A stretch of DNA of 64,000 nucleotides from Leucaena leucocephala (taxonomy: Eukaryota > Streptophyta > Magnoliopsida > Fabales > Fabaceae), in assembly GCA_037074615.1 (NCBI GenBank), contig CM073563.1:15980501-16044500 (forward strand), given 5' to 3'. Made by a program: the position numbers and the translations under genes. Positions 34,201-46,607 of the stretch are shown here, piece after piece (the stretch's first letter is position 1; every line of letters starts with the position of its first letter). The notes beneath the pieces are model-generated. The model was not told the DNA's origin and did not search any database. It saw nothing but the letters and a program-made list of their open reading frames with translations.

Positions 34201-34923
34201 AGGTTGGCAACAAAAAATGACCAATGGCAATGATGACTGAAAAACTACAATATGTCATTACTTACTCAAATAAATTGTTTGGGTTGAGAAAAATGTTTAA
34301 GTGAAGGTTAGAATAAATAATGGAGGTGTTAGTATTATATTGGAATTTTCTTTGGGTAGTGAAAATGTATAAAAATATAGTGATAATAAATTTTGTGTAA
34401 TTAAACTAGTTATGTAAGTTATATATTAAATTGTATCTATAATATTGTGTAGATTAATATGTGATACAGAATTGTAAGTTGTGCGTTTGGATTCTAAAGC
34501 TTTTAAGGTTAAGTTTTGAGTATAGGTAACCATAGTTAATTTATTTTATATTATTGCATTAGATTATAAGGGTTTTATTTGTTAATACCCTAAATTTATG
34601 AAAATTCTTGTAAAATATTGAACTAGTGCCTTAGTTATGTACAATATATTTTTGTGATAGAATTATTATAATGTATTGTTGCAGTGAAACTTTATTATTT
34701 ATTCTTTGGGGTTATCTGTATTGAGTTGTGATGGAGATCTAGTAATTAAAAGGGAGGTACTTTATTATTTGGAAGTTTGCAACATCCTTCACTATTGATC
34801 ATATATACTAGTTGGCACTTCTTTAGGCCTAGACAGCTAGACCCAGGGGAGGTCGACTCAGACTTAAGCGGGAGTTGGACACCTCTTGAACCTAGACCTA
34901 GGAGGGAGGTAAGAGAGGGGATC
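34201..34923. other. Unassigned repeat-derived DNA between H and the family-T solo LTR
   Basis: No ORF or domain recognised. It continues across the solo LTR to 38,110 (rejoining at GGATC). The purine-rich stretch just before 34,924 looks like a PPT but is part of the target, since GGATC is duplicated on the other side. Confidence 0.5.
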
Positions 34924-37900
34924 TATCATATCCCCAATTTTCTTATATGATATATATGTACAGTTTATATGTAATCGACATGAGATTCTTGAAGTAAATT
35001 GTATCAGATTGGGGAAGGAAAGAGAGTGACTTATAACTAAGGAAAGCTCAAGGACCTAAACAAAATTTAGAAAAGGTTTAAGGCCAAAACTAAAGGTAGA
35101 AAAAAAAAAGTTGGGCCAAAAGGTATAATTACCAAAAGCTAAGGGACTTAAATATAATTTATCAAAAGTTCAAGGGCAAAAATATAATTATGAGAAAGTT
35201 AAGCCAAAAAGGCCTAAAAGTGCCTAGAAATAGTTTAGTCCCAAATTTTACTAGTAAGTAGAGAAAATTATTTTGATAAGTTTAACACGACATAGATTTT
35301 TAATTTGAGATCCCGATTAATTGATATGAATTCCTAAAGTTAGGAAAACTTATTATAGTTTTTTTTAGACCTCAAAATCATATGAAACTTTATAATAAAT
35401 TCCTATAATTAATATGAGAATTTATAAAATTGACAAAGTCAGAAAAGGAATCTTGTAGAATTTTTAAGGGAATTTATAGTGTAATAAAATACGCAATAAA
35501 TACCTTCAAGAGAGGTTTCTTAGGATTTGTGCCATAAAGGTAATGGACCCATAAAAAGGCCCAAACTGATGTCCCAAAGGCCCAATAAGATGGTTGAATA
35601 GTTAAGTGGGCCACAATCTAAAGGAACCACAGAAAAGTGTGAAATCACAAAAATGCCCCTTTGTTGTATGATTGTACCATAGGAGGATGGAGGGCATTTT
35701 GATCATTTTAGATAGGTCAAAAAGGTCCAAGTAAGTACAGGGATGATTAGTTAGAGCCAGTATATACTCTGATGATGTATAAAGAGGTGTAAAATGACAA
35801 TTATGCCCTTAGGGTTAATATAGTGCAAGAAAGTGCAATAAGGGTATTTTGGTCATTTCTCAAGGGATGGTTGGCAGATAAATACTCAGTCTAACAATGT
35901 CAATGGTAGGAAAAACTAAACACTAGTTTTCATGATAGAATACATATTCTGGAATATTAAAAAAATTGGGAACATAAAATAGTCTGGTTTTTGTGAAACT
36001 GTTAAGATCGGTACCGAACTATACTATAATTTTTTCTATTAGTATTGATACTTTTCTTCAGCCAAACATAGCCTTAAATGAGTTCATGAATGGCATCATT
36101 AATGAGGCTTCTAGGGCAAGCTTGATGAAAGGTGGATTATGGACCATTAGATCAAATAGTAACTAAACTAATCTTGGCCTTCCATTTCCACCCAATTTTT
36201 CTATAAATACCCCCAAATTCCAGACTTGTTTGGCAGCTTAGATACCTTAGAGAACCTCTGTCAAAATTTTCTTTGAAGCAAGAAAGAAGCATACAATTTG
36301 GAGCAACAAGAAATGTAACTAGTTCCTTTGTTCTTGGACTTTAATCTAGCAAGTTGGATCTTGGTTTTAAGAGGTTTTTGTGACATATTTCCCTTGATGG
36401 TGCTATTGAGCATGCTGTTCATATGTGATAAGAATATGATTTTTATGTTATGGATAGTTTAGACAAGCTTAAACAAGCTAGAATCAAGTGGTATGGGCTT
36501 GGAAATTCAAGTGTGCATGTAGTTAGAGTTTTGTGTTCTTGGCTGCACTGTACAAACACTGTTCATGTGTTAGAATTTCATGATTTTGATGCTTCCAATG
36601 AGTTTAAAATGGAAAATTGTGTGGGGATAAAGTAGAGAAACAAGTATTGGAAGCATTGGAATCAAAATGTGAACTTTTAGAAAATGTTAGAGGCATTTTG
36701 ATTCTATACAGCAGCCAAGGATGTGTTTTATTTTGGAAATTATCATTTCATATTTGGATTATACATTAAAAATTTTGTATAAATTAACCATGAGAATTTA
36801 TTTTAGAAAGATGGAAGTATAGAACATAAAATGGAAAAAGAATAGAAGTTAGTGGAAACCTAGTCTTGGAATTGTTTTGAAGTTGAGTTGTAACTTGATA
36901 TTACTTTGTAATGGCTAGATTTTGACATTTGTGTGGATATAAGACAATTTCAAGAAGAGTGTGACAAGGATATCTTAAGAGGTAGCAAGAATACCTAACT
37001 ATAATTTCATGTTTGTTTAGTTGTATGCTTACTTGTTAGTTATGATGTTAGGTTAAGCTTAAGATGATACTATCATGATGATGATGAAGTATGAATGATT
37101 GCAACTCCTTACAACTAATGCTATGACAATATGCATGTTAGAGTTTTCTTGTATATTATTTTGAAGTAGCTCCCATCTCATGATAACATGTTAGGCATTT
37201 AATCAATCATGCATGATATTATAGTTTCTATGACTTGCTATTGAGATTTCTATGAAATCTCATTCTTTCCATATGCATAACCATGTTACAGGTGCTGGAA
37301 CCTCCCAAGGAAAAGGTTAAATGTGGATGTTTGAGTTTGTGTAATAAGTTATGCTTACTACTTGGCACTATGAGATGACTTGGTGGGATACCTAGCATGT
37401 TATAGTGTGTTTGTATTATGAGGTAGTAACCTTATGACGATAATTATTATGACTTAACCAATGATTTTTGACTTGAAATTTGGTATGAAAATATCCAAGA
37501 TATAGAGATTTAAATGGACACCAAAAACGTCTCAATTGATTAAGTTTTCAATTTAATATGATTTTTCTAAGTTGGAGATAGAATTTGGAATTGAGATAAA
37601 GTGAGCGATTAGAGGTAGTAACGTTCAATCACTAATTTCATATAGTAAACGAATGAATTTCTCTACAAAATTTTATGGACTTAAAGAACACATCTAGAGC
37701 TTTAACTCCATAGGTAAAACATTTCATTTGGACACATAACCAAAGAGAAATGAATTTTTGAATTTAAGGTAAAGAAACTGGAACTTCCAGATTTACCAAA
37801 TGAACAGTATTTTTGAAGGAAGAAACTATTTTCATTTGGACAATGAAAGCTCAATTATATATTTTTCCTTCAAAGTTAAATGAAATAGCTTCCATTATAA

Positions 37901-38109
37901 ATTACAACCACTCTATTTCTATTTTTCTATATTTAGTTATGAATTTTCAAAGTTAGGAATGTATTCTGGATTACCAAATGAACAGTACCCAATAACAGTA
38001 CTCGAGAAGAAATTTCTTGAAAATTCATATTTCTAAAGTAAAGAGATATATAATTGGTTCAAGTTACTTCCAACTGAGTATAATTAAGGTTAAAAATAAG
38101 GATACGACA
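34924..38109 (+). mobile_element. Solo LTR, family T, copy 2
   Basis: It starts TATCATATCCCC (the usual TGTCACATC with C-to-T-type changes) and ends AAGGATACGACA. GGATC is duplicated at 34919-34923 and 38110-38114. The length (3,186 bp) agrees with the 3,152-bp copy at 14258-17409. Homology to that copy covers the A-rich 5' part, and homology to the 46.6-kb copy covers 36.09-38.1 kb. It has a TATA box at 36,202. Confidence 0.87.
36202..36208 (+). promoter_or_regulatory. TATA box in family-T LTR copy 2
   Basis: TATAAAT followed by ACCCCC, downstream of the shared ATTAGATCAAATAGT block. Same arrangement as the copies at 16,087 (minus) and 46,941. Confidence 0.55.
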
Positions 38110-40830
38110 GGATCAACTGACTCAATGTGTTGTTATGTGATACCTTGGCCAAGTCAAACAACATAGGAACCTGATCGATGTCACTGAGTGATAAGAAAGA
38201 GTAAGGATAGTGGGTTGTGAATGTTTTGTTATGATATATTGTTTACTTATATTGTGATTTTATTATTCACGCAATGCTTCACTGACTTATAATATGTTCC
38301 AACATATATTTTAAATTAATTATTAGTTACTAAGATTTTTTGTCTCACCATATGGTTATTCAATATTTTCATGAGAAAGCTTTAGTTCTTAGCGATATGA
38401 AGGGAAGGAGCCCGAGGCCTAGGCATTGATAGCCTAGTATATGCCTCTGGTTTTTATGTGGTATTGTGTACTATTATATATATTATCATATAGGGTCACT
38501 ACTTACTTTGTTAATTATTATTTGGATTATTATTTTGTATTCTAGATTCTGTTGACTATACCAGTGCTATTAAATGGCCAAAAGCTATAAGATTATGCAT
38601 ATGACTTGTTATGGATCCACACTTTTGATTAATGATTATGTTATGGCATTATTTTCAAATTATTGTTGTGAAGAGTTTGTGAACATGTAAAAATGTTATA
38701 GTGAATTGTGGGTGAGTGTAATACCTTAATCGCCTTTGTGCCCTGGGTCCCGATGCTTATTTTAATTGTAGTGATTTGTGGATTAGGCTTGGAGCCATAT
38801 TGTTTATTGTGCCCTAAATCCCAAGTGTTGTTGTGATATTAGGTTTGACTTGTTGATATGTGGAAAACTTTTATATCCATGGTAACGTTTGTATTCCTAA
38901 GTCTTGTTCTTTTTACCATGGATATGGTTTGTTATATAAATAAGATTGTTTTGTCATTTCAAATAGAGGTTTATCTCTTTTCTAACCATGTTTGTACTTA
39001 ATGTACTTTTGTTCTTTTCTATTATAGTTAGCATTTGTAAAGTCATTTGTTTCTTATTTAACCATAGTAGTATTTTTTTAGAGTCAAGATTGTGCTTTTC
39101 TATTATGGTTAAGGTGTTAAAATCATCGATTTGTTATTTTTAACCATTGTCATAGCTTTGAGGGTTGAGTTAACTCTTTCTACCATGGTTAACCATTTTC
39201 AATTATAGTTGGGTTCTTTTCTACCATGGTAGCCATTCAAACAAGTTCTTTCCTTTTCTACCATACTAGATTTGTTAATTGTAATTTAGTTGTTAATTGT
39301 TCAGTTTAAGAAAATGAATGTTACACATAATACTTAAAGGCCTTTAGCCTTCTACCAACAATCCATCAATGTCAATAGCCACAAACATAGTTTGTAAAAC
39401 AGTAATATCTCAAAATAAAATCAAAGTGTACATAAGGGCCTTATGTGGCAATATACAAACAATTAAACACATGCACCAAAAGAGGAGGTTATGCAAGAAT
39501 CAACTATAGAATCACGCCTCTTATTCTTTCCTTAATGTACCTACATAATATTATTACAAGAAAAATGTTAATAACCACAGGGTGAGACAATGTCTTAATG
39601 ACCAATATTCCTACTCATCATACATACAAACATGTGATCAAGAGATGTCAAGTGGGACAGATATATATATATGTACATAGACAAAATATATATATTCATT
39701 CCTTAATATATGACCTATTTAACTAATTTGATTAGTTTAAGAAAGTTAGTTAACTTAGTTAATATAGCTTATTTTTTCTAAAACACTTTAATCATCTTTC
39801 TCAATTCCCTCCCTCCCTCTCTTACTCTCTTGATTATTATTGAGGAAGTATCAACAAGATTAATTTGGGAAAAATGAACAAATATGGGAAATATATTTTA
39901 TATTTAGGATCAAGATTAATTCTCTAATTAGATCCTATATTAAAGACCAAAGAATATCTCATGTATAATTATTAGGAAACCCAAACATTATCTATCAAGG
40001 ATTTTGCTCACAGTTACTGCTTACTAGTCTAATAAGTCCTTCTTATATCACCTGATTAGACCTATGAGATGAGTTATTTATACATGTAACTAGATTATAT
40101 AAGGAGCTCACCAATTGGGTGATATAGACTAGCCAAAGCCCGTGGAGCATGCAATATGACCATAGGCCCCCCTCATAGAACTGTTAGGGTCTCATAACCT
40201 CTCATGAAACCATTCAGGCACTAAGAACCCTTATGGAACTATTGAGGCTAAGTTTAACTATCATGCAGTAATGAAAGCCTTATGACATGGTAAAAGATTA
40301 TGCAACTGGATGTTGTTGCAACATGAAGGGACCAAGATGCTTCTAACACTTAGATCACAATGCTCGTGGCAATGACTGATGATGTGACGTGTCAATTCAA
40401 ATGCCACATTACTGTCTTTGCCATGTGGGCAACTTTGAACACTAAATTCAATGGCACTTCTGTTGTAAGGCTTAAAAGACTCATTATCAAATATAACACT
40501 TTTAAAGTTATGTCCTAACACTTCTATATGCATCACTTGAGAGAAATGCAAAACGTGATAAGGGAGCACACAAAAGCTAGAGGCACCCTTTCCAATGAAC
40601 AACATATGTTCAAGCTATCATAAGGTCACTCCCAGTAAGCTTGGATACCATAAAACATACCATAACTCGTTAGTTTAAGGCAAAACATATCATAATCATA
40701 ATGACAACATTAAAACCTTTACTAAAGTGGCTCATCACATCCAACTAAAGCATACCAAATGGAGGCTATGAAATCCAATAAATGGTCAAACCTTTTTAAC
40801 TGATAGAAGCAAGATTTATCATTCAAGCCC
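38110..40830. other. Repeat-rich non-coding DNA, no gene recognised
   Basis: It continues the target sequence of the family-T solo LTR. Features seen: repeated CTACCATGGTTA-like words at about 38,880-39,270, an AT microsatellite near 39,660-39,700, and two or three ~30-bp imperfect repeats (ATAGAACTGTTAGGGTCTCA-like) at about 40,175-40,250. The 114-codon minus-strand frame at 40261-40605 has no recognisable domain and AT-poor coding bias is absent; I do not call it a gene. Confidence 0.45.
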
Positions 40831-40839
40831 TAGTCCAGG

Positions 40840-41160
40840 AAAGGTAAGGGCCTTGAGAAGAAAAAATAGGGCCCAAAGGCTTAGAAGGGAAAGAAAACCT
40901 TAAAACCTATGGAGAAGGAAGATCTGTCAAAGTCAAGTGTTATTCTCGCTAGGAAGTAGGGCATTTTGCTAAGGGATACCCTGAGCAAAAGGTACTAGAT
41001 TCTAACACTTTGTATTATTCTTCTATTTCTAGTACCATTTTTATAGCTGAAGCTAATCCTATGTGGATTATGTACTCAAGGGCCATAGACCATATAAGTA
41101 GAGATTGTGTGAACTTGATAACTCATGGAAATTCATACGATTTCAACACATTTTTTCTTC
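40840..41160 (+). pseudogene. Ty1/copia fragment: gag zinc knuckle and start of protease region
   Basis: After a Lys-rich stretch the frame reads VKCYSR*EVGHFAKGYPEQK, a CCHC knuckle (Cys-x2-Cys-x4-His-x4-Cys) with the second and last Cys changed and an in-frame stop. About 50 codons later it reads MWIMYSRAIDHISRDCVNLI, which matches the copia WIxDSGATxHI protease block with Asp and Gly lost. It is a short relic with no other copia domain nearby. Confidence 0.75.
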
Positions 41161-41689
41161 TCTTTCCTGTATTCATTGGGTTTGAATTATGCATATTCTA
41201 AATACTTTCATAGAAATTCTTCATTTAATTGTAAGATCTTGGTTTATTTTGAACAACTCAAGAATTTGCTTGCTTCTCTTTTTTCACATTTTTAGAAAAA
41301 ATGACAATAAAATTAATAAGATAAATAATTACTTAGTATAAGTAATAGGACCGAAACATTGAGTGAAAAACTATGAAAAGAAGAGGAAGAAACAATAATA
41401 ATAGAGGTCTTGGTGAACACATAATAACGAGGAAATATCTTGCCAAATTATATTAGTTAAGATGTTCAATAAATTGCTTCTGACTACAAGGGATTGTCAA
41501 TGTTGGCCTATAAGAAGGATTATGGGTGCTAGACTTGATTATCCATTACAGTGTAGCTCTAAACCATTGAGGAATGAAGGAAGGTCTCATAATGAAATGT
41601 TTCCTCTAAAAGAATTGCTTCAACGGAGTACTATTACAACATATGAATGCCATTATAAAATTTAGTTCCTGAAATTTTACCTTTACAAA

Positions 41690-42500
41690 GGAGAATGTCC
41701 TAGCTAAATTATTCAAAGTGATTGCACAATGAACAGTAGAAGAAACCAAAGCATGGATCTTACTATTACAATTAGTGGAAGAGTCTAAGAAAGGTAAAGA
41801 TACGAGAGTAATGGAAACAACAAGTTCCTCAATAATTAGAGATAGAGGATCTTTTTTCCACGAGTGAATAGCAGAATTTTGCTTTTTCTATACAGTATTA
41901 ATAAGGCAAATAATGCTATAGACAAGAGAGATAAGTCCATCGTGATGCAACTGATGCAAAGTCTCCTCAACCAAGATTTGAAGTTGGAAAAATCAATTTG
42001 AGGCACCCTAATATAAAGATAACCAAGCCGAAGAGATCTAGAGAAATGGCTGGAGATAAAGAAATGTTCCAAAACTTCTTCATGATCACATCCAAATAGA
42101 TAGAGACCAGAGGTGTTTAAATATGTCTTTTAACTATATCACAAGTAGTCAAAGCATTATGATGGAGTTTCCAAGGGAAAAGGAGTCACTTGAATGGTAC
42201 AATTATATTCTAAATGAGCTTTCAAAAGCATCCATGCCTTGATTATTAGATGTTGAAGACTAAAGGAGATGAGCTACTCCATCCATAACCAAATAAGATT
42301 CCCAAGAGTTGCCGGTCCACTATAACTTGTCAAGTACATTTAAAGTGGAATGGCATGAAACCTCTCCATTACTTGATCATGGTACATGGACCACCAATTA
42401 TAGTGGTTAAGAGGAATGGAAGCACCATTTTCTACTTTCTATTTTAGTTTATCCACTATAATGTTTGATACATAAATAAAGTCCAATCCTTTTTTTTCAA
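41690..42500 (-). pseudogene. LINE (non-LTR) ORF2 3' remnant, minus strand
   Basis: Read on the minus strand: FPWKLHHNALTTCDIVKRHI (about 42,170-42,110), like the FAW-L-HNALPT block of the zf-RVT region. Then, after frame change, HEEVLEHFFISSHFSRSL (about 42,085-42,030), like the Cys/His HLFxxCPFS block, and LYRKSKILLF-type text corresponding to the WKxRN block. It is broken by frameshifts and truncated by the solo LTR at 42519. It is a different insertion from the plus-strand LINE. Confidence 0.6.
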
Positions 42501-42518
42501 TATTGGTATTGGTATATG

Positions 42519-44077
42519 TGATAACTGTTATTTTAATTATCATACAAAACTAAGCTGACCAATAGTAAAGTGGAGGCTAACCTAGGTCGATTCACAAGGA
42601 GCCTAAGTGGATGTAGAAGTTCCTAATTAATCAAATGAGCCACAAATTAACAAGTTAAAAAGATGATGTTTGATGAGTTTTAATCTAACTATTGAAAGTA
42701 AAACCTATGCTATTGTTTATGCTTTTAAGTATTTACGATGATGAGATGAATAAATGACAAGTGTGTTTGTTCCCTTGGAGATTATCTTACCTTCATTATC
42801 TACAGAATATGAGAAGTAAATCATATGAATTAAAGTATGTTAGCTAACAACTTGCTAGCTAAATCTTAATCAAAGCTAACACTCGCAGACATTAAAAGAG
42901 ATTATGAATCATTAAACTTAGAGATAGCAGAATATAAACTAAATATATACAATTGTACTCTATTATAGAATCACATCAATTAATCATAACTATGTTCAAC
43001 TCGATCAAAGATGAGAATCAATCAAAGGTCAGTTATGTAGAAATAAGAAATCCAACTCGGTTCCCTACTTCTTTGTCATCTACTACTCTAATTGCATCAG
43101 TAATTACAGAATTAACTACATCAACTTGATATATTTAACTCTAAATTAAAAACACAATAAACTCCCTGGCTCAAGGATTCCAGTTCAGCATTATCTCTAA
43201 GAGAGCACAATAGCTTAGCCTTGTATTGCTATATGAACTTCAGCTACAACAGAAAACACAGTAGTAGTCATGGTAAAAATGATAGAAGAAGATGAAGATG
43301 AACTGCAGAACTTTCCTCTAGTTCTATTAACTATAATAGAGAAAAGTTGTATAATGGAAATGGAGAATGGAGAGAGTGTGTGAGAATAGATAGAGAGAGT
43401 GAGAATGGATAGTGAAGATTTACGTGAAGGTGTGAGCTGAATTGAATGGAAGGTGAAGTGGAATGAGTGCAATGATGATTGATGCAGAATGGGTGTAATC
43501 TGTGCGGAATATATAGAAGGGGTGTGTGAATGGTGTGATTGTCAGCTGATTGGAGTGAATGATGTGTGGAGTGCATGAGTTATTGTTGAAATGAGTGATT
43601 ATGTTCAAATGAGGTGTGCGTGCATGAACAACGCCAAATGTGTGGAATTCTGTTTTGTTACAGCACATGCTTGATCTCCCACTTGCAATCTATTATTAGA
43701 TCTTGATCCAACACATGTTCAATCTGTTGCAGCACATATTTTGTTAGCAGCTCTTGGATCTAGCACATGTCCAATATGTTCTCCTCAGCCATATTCCCAC
43801 ATGAATGCTCCTTAATTCCTAGATTTAGCAATATGCTATCACATGTCACTAGCTCCTTTAGTCCTGTTGTCATTCTTCCTTAATCCATTTTGTTAGTGCG
43901 TTGGTCTGTTTTAGAAAATAAGAAACATATTATTTATCCAATTAATCACTAAAATCACTTCAATTAATTTCCACTTATTCCATTTTATTTTTATTAATTA
44001 ATTGCTTATTATACTGGTAAATAGGGATACAATCAATTATAAAAATCACTTAAAATACTAAAAATATGAGTTTATCA
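42519..44077 (-). mobile_element. Solo LTR of the G1 family
   Basis: On the minus strand it starts TGATAAACTCAT (44077 inwards) and ends AACAGTTATCA at 42519. ATATG is duplicated at 42514-42518 and 44078-44082. Length is 1,559 bp. It is collinear with the G1 5' LTR (1260-1987 plus 3757-4424) and gives the empty-site sequence for solo LTR copy 1 near 43,190. The short minus-strand frames at 43.2-43.7 kb are not conserved in G1. Confidence 0.88.
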
Positions 44078-44199
44078 ATATGCTATTTAAATTGTGTTAT
44101 CATGGCATCCAGATCTACATTGAATTAATAACACAAATAAGAGACATGGCAATTGTTCTCTCAAGATCTTTAACGAATTATGTACCTTCTTCATAGGAG

Positions 44200-45880
44200 A
44201 AAGATGATTTGTTATTTTAAAGCACTAAGAAGGTAAAGAATGATGGGAATAAAACTCCTAATGAGAATGTGCTTTAGGAATTGTCTAATGTTAGGTTCAA
44301 AAGGTTCAATTTATGCAACTGGTGGACCTTCGTTTGTCAATAAACTGAAAGGGTGGATAAGAATAGTGAACTAGAATAAGATGGTATGGGTGAAGATAAT
44401 GGGATGGAATTAATTGATAGTATGGATGAATCACCAAAATAGAGTAAGCAGGAGGATGATGAGCCTTTATGCAAGACCATTGAAGATCCATCTAGGAATT
44501 TCCCTACTTTTATGTTTTTGGGGAAAATGAAGAAAAAGCTATACAAAGCATGGCACAAAGCAGTGATTGCCAAATTGCTGGATAGAGGTATTGCCTATAA
44601 AGCTTTAAAATCTAGATTACAAATGATGTGGGAAAAGAAAGAGGTTATCAACTTAATTGATATTGGATATGGTTTCTATGTAGTGAAAATGTCAAATAGA
44701 GAAGATTTTTTTAATGCATTAACAGGGGGACCATGGAGGATATATAACCATTACTTAACTATGAGACCATGGGAACCCAATTTCATACATGAGAAAGCCA
44801 CAATTAGCAAAGTGGCAGTATGGGCTAGAATGCCAAAATTGTCTCTAGAGTATTATGATGAGGAGGCCATTACTGTGATTGGGAATTGGATTAGTGAAAT
44901 GGTAAAGGTAGATACCAACACCTCAAATCAATTAAGGGGCACTATGCGAGAGTATGCATTCTAGTGGACCTAAATAAATAACTGATGTTTGGTTTTTCTT
45001 TGGATGAGAATACTACTTCCTAGAGTATGAGGGGCTTCATATGCTTTGTACAAATTGTGGCACCTATAGGGATCAGTTTTAAAGCTATAAAAATAGAAGC
45101 ATTGTGTCTAAACCAAAGGCGAATGATTTTAATGATCAACAAGTACAGCACAATAATAGGGGAGATTCAAATAAAGAAGCTTCTAATAATCAAGAGCATT
45201 TGAGGGTTATTTAGAAGAATAAGGAAAATGAAAGAGGATAAAGTAGAGTTCATATGCTAGGGAAACCATGGTTCTAGATTCGGCGTCCTTACATATAGTG
45301 ATGATCAGGAGAAAAACAAGCATAGTAATGATAATAACAGTAGGGATGATGTCCATGAGGCAGAAAATGAACATTCAATGGGAAGAAGTAAGGTTACCAA
45401 ATGGGCGGTGAGAGTATGGAAGAAATGTAACATGAAGAATTAGGAAGCAGAGAGTTCAATGAGAAAGAACTAGATGGTGAGTGAAGTGATAGATGATAAG
45501 AAGTATGGAAGAGGAGTGAAAAAAGGAGTAGGAGCGGCAGACAATTAATGATCATATTGGAGGAAGCAACGAAGGATAGAATAGAGACAGTGGATACCAT
45601 GAGATACGTTAGGGATGACAGGCAATTGAAGTTAGGGTGAGTATGGGGATGACATGAGAATGACTTTGGGTCAACATAATGGATCATTGGAATGAGGAAG
45701 AGCTTCTACACAAGAAGGCCAATGTATTAATTCTAAGGTAGGTCTAATTCAGGTACAAAGCCTAGTGAGACCCAATGATATTAGAATAAAGGAAGTGGAT
45801 CCTGGTGAGTTAGAGAATGAGCCAATGGTTTTATATCCTGATTTTTAGTTCTAGAATCCCATTAGGTAGGCTACCAAGTC
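44200..45880 (+). pseudogene. LINE ORF1 (DUF4283 / zinc-knuckle RNA-binding protein), broken
   Basis: The open 150-codon frame 44512-44964 carries the DUF4283 pattern of plant L1-type ORF1: GIAYKALKSRLQMMWEKKEV, IDIGYGFYVVKMSNREDFF, GGPWRIYNHYLTMRPWEPNF and AVWARMPKLSLEYYDEEAI. After a frameshift at about 44,960 the text RVCILVDLNK, LEYEGLHMLCTNCGTYRDQF follows, a CCHC knuckle missing its His/Cys end. A poorly readable acidic/Asn-rich tail reaches about 45.88 kb. ORF1 coats LINE RNA. ORF2 continues only after the insertions at 51,778. Confidence 0.82.
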
Positions 45881-46607
45881 CTTTGAGCAGAAGTCTCAAA
45901 AATATACAGATGATGTTCAGGGATTAAACTACAAATAATAAAAGTTTAGGGACTAAATTATGAATAGTGAAAGTTCCTCAGGGCAAATATATAAACAAGT
46001 TAGAGACTTCAGAAGAGTTTCCTGGACATAGAAAGAGAAAAGAGGTTAGTTAAAGGTCTAAGGTTATGATAAAGAGCTCAAAGGGATGATTTACGATGTT
46101 AAAGCCTAAGGATAAAATCATAATTTTAGAAAAGTCCCCAGGGCATAGTGGTCATTTTGAAGAAAAAGAGGGACTAAACTGAAAAATCTAAAAGTTCCAT
46201 CGTATAAAATGGAAGTAGACACAAGTTATGGGTTATTATGTGTAATTATAAAAAGTTGAGAGACTTAATTGAAAAGAGGAAAAGTTTCCAGGGGCAAAAT
46301 GATAATTATAAGAAAGTTGAGCTTGAAAAGGTCCAAAATTTTCTCAAAGCATCTCAGTCCCAATTTTTACCAGTAAATAGAGAAAATTATTCCGATCAAT
46401 TTAACGCAACGAAATTTTAATTTTGATGTCCTGATAAATTTATATGAATTTTTGAATATTGGGACAATTAATATAAGAATCTATAAAACTGACAGAAGTC
46501 AGAAATAAGTCATGTATAATTAATTATGGAATTTACGATGAAAAAGCACACCAGTAATGGTTTAAAAGAAATGTATGTAATTTTTATCAGGACTTTTGGG
46601 TTGTAGA

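Noticed and set aside
34905..34923. Purine tract GGTAAGAGAGGGGATC taken at first as a PPT, making the family-T LTR a 3' LTR
   Set aside because: GGATC is duplicated on the far side at 38110-38114, so the purine tract is target sequence and the LTR is solo.
40261..40605. 114-codon minus-strand frame
   Set aside because: No domain, no supporting neighbour, and no similarity visible elsewhere in the window; compatible with chance in repeat-derived DNA.
43215..43668. Overlapping minus-strand frames rich in His, Ser and Ile
   Set aside because: They lie inside the G1-family solo LTR and the frame is not kept in the G1 5' LTR.
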